Virus record (IMG/VR): IMGVR_UViG_3300033153_007299
Span: 1 to 23,898 of that record
Strand: one strand, 5' to 3'
Source: a virus
DNA length: 23,898 nucleotides
Positions 1-4,058 of the stretch are shown piece after piece. Below the pieces are notes generated by a model. It was given only the letters and a program-made list of their open reading frames with translations, did not search any database and had not been told where the DNA came from. The number at the start of each line of letters is the position of its first letter. Position 1 is the stretch's first letter. The position numbers and the translations under genes are program-made.

Positions 1-315
1 AATGTATCCTGATTTAACTAATGCTATTAACGAGCGTGATAAATACTGCTTATCAGTCTGTACCATGTCATGCTTATCACTCATAAACCGCAATAGTTCA
101 GTAAATGTAAATCTGCCACGTTCCAGTTCGTTGATTGCGACCTCGGTGGAATCAGTACCGTAAGGTATGCTGAATTTCGTTTGACGGCCACGCCTATAAG
201 GTTTAACGGTCTTTTTTACGGTAACTGTTTTGTCATTGAGAAGATCTTCAATCGCTTGCTCAAGTGCTTGTTTCTGTCGAAACATATCCTCAAGCTTCTG
301 CATTTTTTGGTTCAT
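1..315 (-). CDS. Hypothetical protein, 3' end cut by window edge
   Basis: A minus-strand frame opens at ATG 315 and stays open for 105 codons to the window edge, so the C-terminus is missing. I do not recognise the family. The first 30 residues (MNQKMQKLEDMFRQKQALEQ...) look like a short amphipathic or coiled helix. A basic patch follows (KKTVKPYRRGRQTK, about residues 35-48), then a helical stretch with alternating charged and hydrophobic residues (NELERGRFTFTELLRFM) that could be a helix-turn-helix or winged-helix fold; that is inference only. The start is supported by the leader element TTATTATTAA, 9 nt upstream, which two other minus-strand genes here share. It is the last visible gene of the leftward group. 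Confidence 0.6.
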   Translation of the reverse strand, partial: MNQKMQKLEDMFRQKQALEQAIEDLLNDKTVTVKKTVKPYRRGRQTKFSIPYGTDSTEVAINELERGRFTFTELLRFMSDKHDMVQTDKQYLSRSLIALVKSGYI

Positions 316-324
316 ACGTTGTTT

Positions 325-334
325 TTAATAATAA
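325..334 (-). promoter_or_regulatory. Shared leader element TTATTATTAA (copy 1)
   Basis: On the minus strand the 10-mer TTATTATTAA ends 9 nt before ATG 315. Identical 10-mers lie 10 nt before ATG 770 and 11 nt before ATG 1839. Constant distance to the start codon suggests a translation-initiation enhancer or a -10-like promoter with a very short leader. Which of these it is cannot be told from sequence alone. Confidence 0.4.
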
Positions 335-342
335 ACCCACTA

Positions 343-358
343 CTGCCCAGAAGGGCAG
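343..358. other. Intergenic hairpin CTGCCC-AGAA-GGGCAG
   Basis: A perfect 6-bp GC-rich stem with a 4-nt loop lies in the 59-nt gap between two minus-strand genes. No T-run follows it on either strand, so it is not a clear intrinsic terminator. It may be an mRNA processing or stability element. Confidence 0.35.
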
Positions 359-374
359 GATGTCAGGTTACTAT

Positions 375-770
375 TTATAAGGAGTTTAAGATCTCTTGAT
401 TCTTTTTAAGTTCTTCAGTAAATTCCTTTAGGTATTCTTTTTTAATTTTAAGATTTTTACAATTTTCCTTTGTTGCATTTATCTGGCGTTTTCTGTGTTT
501 AATATTGTCTTCAATGAACTGTTTATATTCAGGTGATTTCAGTGCCTGTTCTTTTGTAGTAAAAGCACATTTGTTTAGGTTGGAGTGTAAAATATTACAA
601 CCAAACGGAGTACCATTTGTTTCTGTAGTAATTCCATATGATATATATCCTTCAGGATCTTCTAATGTTTTTCTGGTTTCGATAATCCCAATTACTGATT
701 CGTAGATGTAAGGAGGTTGTTCGTTGTGATCGAAGAAACACCAGAGTGTATCTCCCAGTTGTTTTGTCAT
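375..770 (-). CDS. Hypothetical protein with C-terminal coiled coil
   Basis: A 131-residue protein of unknown family. I place the start at ATG 770 (MTKQLGDTLWCFFD...) rather than the in-frame ATG at 794, because TTATTATTAA sits 10 nt before ATG 770, matching the leaders of the genes starting at 315 and 1839. The first 85 residues are mixed and aromatic-rich (WCFFDHNEQPPYIYES, then YISYGITTETNG), suggesting a small beta-rich domain. The last 45 residues are strongly charged (KHRKRQINATKENCKNLKIK, then EFTEELKKNQ) and likely form a coiled coil. No catalytic motif or signal peptide is visible. It belongs to the leftward group of small genes, which in phages are often early host-takeover or replication-accessory genes; that role is inference. 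Confidence 0.6.
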   Translation of the reverse strand: MTKQLGDTLWCFFDHNEQPPYIYESVIGIIETRKTLEDPEGYISYGITTETNGTPFGCNILHSNLNKCAFTTKEQALKSPEYKQFIEDNIKHRKRQINATKENCKNLKIKKEYLKEFTEELKKNQEILNSL

Positions 771-780
771 ACAATTTTTA

Positions 781-790
781 TTAATAATAA
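781..790 (-). promoter_or_regulatory. Shared leader element TTATTATTAA (copy 2)
   Basis: Second identical copy of the 10-mer on the minus strand, ending 10 nt before ATG 770. It decides the start of that gene against the in-frame ATG at 794, which would overlap the element. Confidence 0.4.
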
Positions 791-820
791 GCATAGCACG
801 ACTATTCTGAATGAATAGTC

Positions 821-973
821 CTATTTCTTATCAGCATACTCTTTAGCTTTCATTGTCTCTTCAACTGCACGAAACAGAGCATTACGAACAAGTTTGCTCT
901 GGAAATCGTTTAATACGCAGTTTAAAAGAAAACGGTTATCTCGCAGTATACTTTGTTTAATTTTTTCGTTCAT
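821..973 (-). CDS. Small hypothetical protein, 50 aa
   Basis: A minus-strand frame from ATG 973 to TAG at 821-823 encodes 50 residues (MNEKIKQSILRDNRFLLNCV...). It begins 4 nt after the stop of the upstream 74-residue gene, so the two are probably co-transcribed and translationally coupled. The protein is charged and predicted to be mostly helical (for example LVRNALFRAVEETMKAKEYA near the C-terminus), with no membrane segment. The family is not recognised. The length makes a chance frame possible, but the tight spacing and codon content support a real gene. Confidence 0.5.
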   Translation of the reverse strand: MNEKIKQSILRDNRFLLNCVLNDFQSKLVRNALFRAVEETMKAKEYADKK

Positions 974-975
974 AT

Positions 976-993
976 ACTTAAATTAATTTAAGT
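976..993. other. 18-bp perfect palindrome over a gene junction
   Basis: ACTTAAATTAATTTAAGT reads the same on both strands. It covers the last codons and stop of the 74-residue gene and ends just before ATG 973 of the next gene. It could form an AT-only cruciform or mRNA hairpin near the start codon, or bind a dimeric regulator. Because it is coding and AT-only, chance is a real alternative. Confidence 0.3.
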
Positions 994-1202
994 CCATTAT
1001 CTTTTATAAGGAATACCTCAATTGCGTCTACATGCTCAAAAACAACCGTTAGTATATCGCCGCAAGTTCCAGGGCCTCCAGGTATAAAATTCTCGATGAT
1101 TGAGTAACTACAGTTTTTTGCTAACTTTGCGACATCCGTGGCGAGATCCTGATCTTGTAAGTAGGCAAGGATCTTTTTTCTTATGTTTGCTTCAGTATTC
1201 AT
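978..1202 (-). CDS. Hypothetical protein, 74 aa
   Basis: A minus-strand gene from ATG 1202 to TAA 978-980. It has a helical N-terminal part (MNTEANIRKKILAYLQDQ) and then a stretch with Gly and Pro (ENFIPGGPGTCGDILTVVFE), ending in a hydrophobic beta-like tail (AIEVFLIKDNGLKLI). The family is not recognised, and no catalytic or metal-binding pattern is convincing. It lies 9 nt downstream of a possible 35-residue membrane peptide gene and 4 nt upstream of the 50-residue gene, forming a compact leftward cluster. No Shine-Dalgarno is visible before the start. Confidence 0.6.
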   Translation of the reverse strand: MNTEANIRKKILAYLQDQDLATDVAKLAKNCSYSIIENFIPGGPGTCGDILTVVFEHVDAIEVFLIKDNGLKLI

Positions 1203-1211
1203 AGGATTTTT

Positions 1212-1319
1212 TTAGAGTTCTTCGCTACTCGCCAATACTACAAATAGACAACCCCCTAAGAATAAGGAGAAGTACACGTTAAATAGTACATGGAGTACGC
1301 TTATTAGAGTTGAAATCAT
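1212..1319 (-). CDS. Possible 35-aa single-pass membrane peptide
   Basis: A short minus-strand frame from ATG 1319 to TAA 1212-1214 encodes 35 residues. About 25 of them form one hydrophobic segment (VLHVLFNVYFSLFLGGCLFV plus flanks), followed by a short acidic tail (SSEEL). It ends 9 nt before the start of the 74-residue gene, in the same direction, which fits an operon. The leader is AT-rich (AATAAATATAACATT before the ATG), like other starts here. A phage-encoded small membrane peptide is plausible, but the frame is short enough to be chance. Confidence 0.35.
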   Translation of the reverse strand: MISTLISVLHVLFNVYFSLFLGGCLFVVLASSEEL

Positions 1320-1431
1320 AATGTTATATTTATTGAGTTAAATGTACCTGACAGAATATTTTGCCTGATACGCCTGAAGAAACGCCTTTAATGCCTAATG
1401 TTGGCCTTTTAGCACTATAAAATAAATAGCT

Positions 1432-1470
1432 AAAAAACCCGCCGGCGACTTAAAGTGATTTTTTCTTTTT
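1432..1470 (-). terminator. Candidate intrinsic terminator for the leftward gene at 1528-1839
   Basis: Reading on the minus strand, the GC-rich palindrome CGCCGGCG (within CCCGCCGGCGAC, 1438-1449) is followed by a run of six T. An A-run lies on the other side and can pair with the T-run. It starts roughly 60 nt beyond the stop of the 103-residue gene. The inner stem is imperfect because the palindrome has no loop, so the call is tentative. Confidence 0.3.
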
Positions 1471-1485
1471 TAGTAAACACAATAA

Positions 1486-1512
1486 ATACCACTATATTAG
1501 GTATAATGGTAT
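1486..1512. other. Inverted repeat ATACCA...TGGTAT downstream of a leftward gene
   Basis: Six-bp arms ATACCA (1486-1491) and TGGTAT (1507-1512) flank a 15-nt spacer that contains an inner TATA/TATA match. It lies 16 nt beyond the stop at 1528, next to a short TATC tandem tract (about 1509-1520). It could be a weak 3'-end hairpin. Confidence 0.3.
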
Positions 1513-1527
1513 CTATCTATCTATTAT

Positions 1528-1839
1528 CTATGCCGTGTATATAGGTAATCCTTTTTCTATTCTTTTGGCTTGCTTTTCTATTGCTTCACTTGATGGTTGA
1601 AAACAATCGTCGTTTACATCTTTTTCAAAAATAGGTTCAATCCATCCGTTTTCGGCTAAGAATAGCTCTTTTTTGTCTTCTATGAATTGGCGTTTTGCAT
1701 GATCGAAGTTGTTTCGTCGGATCTTTTTTTCCGCCCCGTCTATAAGTTTTTTCCGGCTTTCATCGAACATTGACGCTTTTTGGATCGCTTGTAGAAGTTC
1801 GTCTTGTGACATTTTGGCCATGTCTTCGTGTGTAATCAT
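1528..1839 (-). CDS. Hypothetical charged helical protein, 103 aa
   Basis: First gene of the leftward group. I choose ATG 1839 (MITHEDMAKMSQDELLQAIQ...) over an in-frame start at 1968. The extra 43 residues would be read from the leader, and TTATTATTAA lies 11 nt before ATG 1839 as in two other genes. The protein is rich in Lys, Glu and Asp and probably mostly helical (SQDELLQAIQKASMFDESRK; AKRQFIEDKKELFLAENGW). It has no membrane segment or obvious catalytic motif. The nearest promoter is the consensus sigma-70 site about 160 nt upstream, so this is likely an early gene; that timing is inference. The family is not recognised. Confidence 0.6.
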   Translation of the reverse strand: MITHEDMAKMSQDELLQAIQKASMFDESRKKLIDGAEKKIRRNNFDHAKRQFIEDKKELFLAENGWIEPIFEKDVNDDCFQPSSEAIEKQAKRIEKGLPIYTA

Positions 1840-1850
1840 AGTAGTAATGG

Positions 1851-1860
1851 TTAATAATAA
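1851..1860 (-). promoter_or_regulatory. Shared leader element TTATTATTAA (copy 3)
   Basis: Third identical copy on the minus strand, ending 11 nt before ATG 1839. It is well downstream of the sigma-70 promoter at 1999-2027. At this gene it therefore lies inside the transcript, which favours a role in translation rather than as a -10 box. Confidence 0.4.
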
Positions 1861-1998
1861 GATACTACCGATAGATACTATTGTTGAATAGCACCTATTT
1901 TTTAATACCCTATTGTTGTTAAGGTTCGGTTGTTCAACTAGACAAGGATTCAAGGATATGTCAATCATTCAATCAATAGGTTGTGTATGTCTATATCC

Positions 1999-2027
1999 AT
2001 TATATATCATTTTTTTCATCTTGTCAA
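1999..2027 (-). promoter_or_regulatory. Consensus sigma-70 promoter, leftward
   Basis: On the minus strand TTGACA (2027-2022) and TATAAT (2004-1999) are both perfect and separated by exactly 17 nt, the optimal spacing. Transcription should begin near 1992 and enter the leftward gene at 1839. A perfect match on both hexamers with optimal spacing is unlikely by chance in a control region, so this is the best-supported regulatory site in the window. Confidence 0.8.
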
Positions 2028-2116
2028 GCCTAAAAATAGTATCATATAGCTATTTTGGTGAAGTGGGGGATCAAGGGTTCAGATCCCAAAAAAAACCCAT
2101 GCCCTTATTATATAAC

Positions 2117-2128
2117 GGGGTATACCCC
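2117..2128. promoter_or_regulatory. 12-bp palindrome GGGGTATACCCC, candidate operator
   Basis: A perfect GC-flanked palindrome in the divergent control region. Next to it, at 2112-2107, is a minus-strand TATAAT without a good -35. A palindrome overlapping the spacer of a possible second leftward promoter would suit a dimeric repressor. Function is inferred from symmetry and position only. Confidence 0.35.
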
Positions 2129-2293
2129 CACCCTACCTCTCCCTAATCCTCCTTCACAATTTTCTATTTTGCCCTTGACAAGGCACTTTGCTAAGGTTGG
2201 GGGATAGAAGGGGAAGTGGTATGGCCAATCACACGGGAAAACTTTGCTAAGGTTAGGAAAAAAGTGATTGTAAAATTTAGAATTTTGCTTATA

Positions 2294-2302
2294 TGTTATA
2301 AT
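2294..2302 (+). promoter_or_regulatory. Extended -10 promoter TGTTATAAT, rightward
   Basis: TATAAT at 2297-2302 is preceded by TGn, the extended -10 motif that can replace a good -35. No strong -35 is present (best is a TTTAGA-like hexamer at short spacing). It is followed by AAGTG, exactly as at the second promoter. Confidence 0.5.
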
Positions 2303-2358
2303 AAGTGATAGTAGTAGTATGCTAAGATAAGGGATAAAGGCGGTTTGTTGGTTTTTTA

Positions 2359-2367
2359 TGGTATAAT
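2359..2367 (+). promoter_or_regulatory. Extended -10 promoter TGGTATAAT, rightward
   Basis: A second TGn-TATAAT followed by AAGTG, so the 11-mer TATAATAAGTG is shared with the upstream promoter. Transcription would start near 2374, about 140 nt before the first rightward gene, with a GCTAAG repeat at the presumed start region. Confidence 0.5.
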
Positions 2368-2514
2368 AAGTGGGTGCTAAGATTAGGCAATAAAAGAGGT
2401 TTGCCCACGGGGGAACTCTGGGAAAAGGGTGTAGTCGCAAAGATCTGTCAAGTCTTGAAATTTCTCAAAAAGTGATATAGAATAAGAAAACAGAGATAAT
2501 TTATTATTTGGGAT

Positions 2515-2667
2515 ATGCGTAAACTTCTTGGATTACTGGTGGTGGTGTATGGTAGTACATATATTTTCTGGTTACTGGGGGATTACACACACGGATGGTG
2601 GATGGTTTTTTGTTTAGTATTTTTAGTTGCTATAGGATTACGTAGTATTACAAAAGATAACCGATAG
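2515..2667 (+). CDS. Small two-helix membrane protein, 50 aa
   Basis: The first rightward gene, from ATG 2515 to TAG 2665-2667. It encodes 50 residues with two hydrophobic segments: about residues 4-21 (LLGLLVVVYGSTYIFWLL) and 28-42 (WWMVFCLVFLVAIGL). The segments are joined by a short polar turn (GDYTHG), and the protein ends in a charged tail (RSITKDNR). This is the layout of a small hairpin membrane protein inserted in the cytoplasmic membrane. It ends 5 nt before the small terminase start, so the two are probably co-transcribed. Holin-like size alone does not prove a lysis role, and a better holin candidate lies near 15.5 kb. TTATTATT occurs shortly before the ATG. Confidence 0.55.
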   Translation: MRKLLGLLVVVYGSTYIFWLLGDYTHGWWMVFCLVFLVAIGLRSITKDNR

Positions 2668-2672
2668 AATTT

Positions 2673-3167
2673 ATGTCATCAAAAATAACGGTTCCTCCGA
2701 GATTAACTGAGAAGCAGCGAAAGTTTTGTGAGGTATATATTTCTAATGGGTACAAAAAAACTGTGGCGTACCAAGAAGTATTTGGCACCGAAAAGAAGGT
2801 TAGCGATATAACAAACCGCGTAATAATCTTGATGAAGAAGCCTGCTGTTGTAGCGGAGATAGAACGGATAGAAGGGGAATACAGAGCATTGGGGCATGAG
2901 ATAGGGATAGACAAGCGGTATGTTTTAAATAAAATAAAGGAACAGATAGAGGCAAAGAAGCCAATTATCCGTGGTGGGGTACTAATAGGGGAGGTGCCTG
3001 ATAATGCTGCTATTAATAAAGCATTGGAGTTACTCTTAAAGGTACTAGGTGATTTTTCACCAGAGAAAAAAGATTTGCTTATAGATACACCTGCCAGGGT
3101 TGATATAGCTGATATGACTCCTGCACAGCGTGAAGAATATAAAAAGAAATTATTAAGGGAAATATAA
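2673..3167 (+). CDS. terS: Terminase small subunit
   Basis: A 164-residue protein that should recognise phage DNA and recruit the large terminase for headful or cos packaging. The N-terminal half has the pattern of the Terminase_2 family: LTEKQRKFCEVYISNGYKKT (about residues 11-30), then a region with TNRVIILMKKPAVVAEIERI, which forms the helix-turn-helix DNA-binding part. The C-terminal half (about 95-164) is charged, with a likely oligomerisation helix (AAINKALELLLKVL) and a basic tail (REEYKKKLLREI) that would contact the large subunit. The gene directly precedes a small basic gene and the large terminase, the usual order. The start ATG 2673 follows a 5-nt gap after the upstream gene and has no Shine-Dalgarno sequence. 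The family call is from motif recognition; DNA target is unknown. Confidence 0.85.
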   Translation: MSSKITVPPRLTEKQRKFCEVYISNGYKKTVAYQEVFGTEKKVSDITNRVIILMKKPAVVAEIERIEGEYRALGHEIGIDKRYVLNKIKEQIEAKKPIIRGGVLIGEVPDNAAINKALELLLKVLGDFSPEKKDLLIDTPARVDIADMTPAQREEYKKKLLREI

Positions 3168-3343
3168 TGCCGTTAATTAAAGGGGTCAGCAAAAAAGTAG
3201 TTCGTAAGAACATAGAGGAATTAGTTAGTAGTAAGCCGTCTAAGACACGTGAAAAGGCGATTAGGACGTATATGAAGTCACATAACGTAGACTATGAAAC
3301 TGCTAAAACAAAGATAGCTGTAGCAATAGCTATGAATCAATAG
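3167..3343 (+). CDS. Small basic phage protein between terminase subunits, 58 aa
   Basis: ATG 3167 overlaps the TAA of the small terminase by one base (TAATG), a typical coupled junction, and the frame runs to TAG 3341-3343. The 58 residues begin MPLIKGVSKKVVRKNI and end AKTKIAVAIAMNQ. This matches the start and end of a widespread family of tiny basic phage proteins that I recall with the pattern SKKAISKNI...KQAVAIA, often found next to terminase genes; its function is not known to me. This copy has a longer middle (EELVSSKPSKTREKAIRTYM) than the shortest relatives. A DNA-binding or packaging-accessory role is possible but only inferred from charge and position. Confidence 0.6.
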   Translation: MPLIKGVSKKVVRKNIEELVSSKPSKTREKAIRTYMKSHNVDYETAKTKIAVAIAMNQ

Positions 3344-3356
3344 AGTAGAACCTCTT

Positions 3357-4055
3357 ATGAATCTGGAATATATAAAAAAAGTATCTGAAGATCCTGCTTT
3401 ACAGGATATGGAATGGTGGTCATGCCATGATGATCCTTATTATTTTCTAACAAATTGGGCATATACATTAGATGTACATGCGGTTTCGGATGTAATAAAA
3501 CCTTTTCCCAAGCGTGAATACCTTCGGATCATTGTTGATGTCTGGCTAAAGAATAATCTGTTATTGGTTCCTAAAAGCAGACAAATGATGATGAGTTGGT
3601 TGTTTACCAGTCTTTATTTATGGGATACCCAGTTCCATGAAGGGCGACTTACTTTTTTCCAAAGCAAGAAAGCTGATGATGCGGATGATCTTGTTAAACG
3701 GGCAAAGTTTGTGTTTGATCGGGAACCCTCGTTCTTGCGGCGATTCTATATAGATGGTCGTTTTTTTGATTTAAAAGTTAACCCTCAACACGGAGGACAA
3801 CATACCCAGGGGAAGTTGGTGTTTCCTGAAATTAATAGTGAGATTAGGGGGATACCTGAAGGTGGGGATATTATTAGGATGCATACGGCAAGCGGGATAT
3901 TATCTGATGAAATGGCATTTCAACCAGAAGCTGAAGATGCTTATACAGCTGCAAAGCCTACAATTTCATCTAAAGGCAGGTTTACTGGAGTATCAACAGC
4001 TGAAGATAATACTTTTTTTGAGGATTTGGTTTTTGATCAGATAGAAGTAGAATAA
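3357..4055 (+). CDS. terL: Terminase large subunit, ATPase part (split gene)
   Basis: A 232-residue protein equal to the N-terminal ATPase domain of a phage large terminase, the motor that drives DNA into the prohead. It shows an N-terminal adenine-binding region (DPYYFLTNWAYTLD then IKPFP, about 26-51), a Walker A variant (VPKSRQMMMSW, 71-81), Walker B with its catalytic acid (GILSDEMAF, 180-188) and the coupling motif (GVSTA, 211-215). The family is normally one chain of roughly 450-600 residues. Here an in-frame TAA at 4053-4055 ends the chain in the linker after the coupling motif, and the rest continues in the same frame from ATG 4059. Either two polypeptides assemble, or the stop is a mutation or sequencing error. 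Confidence 0.85.
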   Translation: MNLEYIKKVSEDPALQDMEWWSCHDDPYYFLTNWAYTLDVHAVSDVIKPFPKREYLRIIVDVWLKNNLLLVPKSRQMMMSWLFTSLYLWDTQFHEGRLTFFQSKKADDADDLVKRAKFVFDREPSFLRRFYIDGRFFDLKVNPQHGGQHTQGKLVFPEINSEIRGIPEGGDIIRMHTASGILSDEMAFQPEAEDAYTAAKPTISSKGRFTGVSTAEDNTFFEDLVFDQIEVE

Positions 4056-4058
4056 TTT

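Larger units (their letters stand above)
2187..2387 (+). repeat. Four direct repeats of a GCTAAG-RT-rich motif
   Basis: The core GCTAAG occurs at 2190, 2246, 2321 and 2376, each followed by a purine, T, T or A, and a G-rich end (GCTAAGGTTGGG, GCTAAGGTTAGG, GCTAAGATAAGG, GCTAAGATTAGG). Spacings are 56, 75 and 55 nt. The third and fourth copies lie just downstream of the two rightward -10 boxes. They could be operators for those promoters, or binding sites for the small terminase or an initiator protein. Confidence 0.5.
1840..2514. other. Divergent control region between leftward and rightward genes
   Basis: No convincing gene occupies these 675 nt. They hold a leftward sigma-70 promoter (1999-2027), a GGGGTATACCCC palindrome (2117-2128), four GCTAAG-type repeats (2187-2387) and two rightward extended -10 promoters (2294-2302 and 2359-2367). 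A hairpin, GGGATC-AAGGGTTCA-GATCCC (about 2067-2087), and the small palindromes CCTTGACAAGG and TCAAGTCTTGA are also present. The position beside the small terminase gene is where phages often keep cos or pac sites, so packaging recognition is a second possible role. Confidence 0.6.

Noticed and set aside
1509-1525. TATC tandem tract as a CRISPR or phase-variable repeat
   Set aside because: Only about three units, outside any gene, with no spacer structure. No CRISPR array is seen anywhere in the window.
2066-2090. tRNA T-arm-like GGGTTCAGATCCC
   Set aside because: Only three to four stem pairs form, the conserved A58 position is G, and no D-arm, anticodon arm or acceptor stem can be built around it. 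It is better described as a GGGATC/GATCCC hairpin.
2108-2440. Minus-strand 110-residue frame in the control region
   Set aside because: Pro-, Tyr- and Phe-rich translation without a domain pattern. It covers two rightward promoters and the repeat array, so it is most likely a chance frame.
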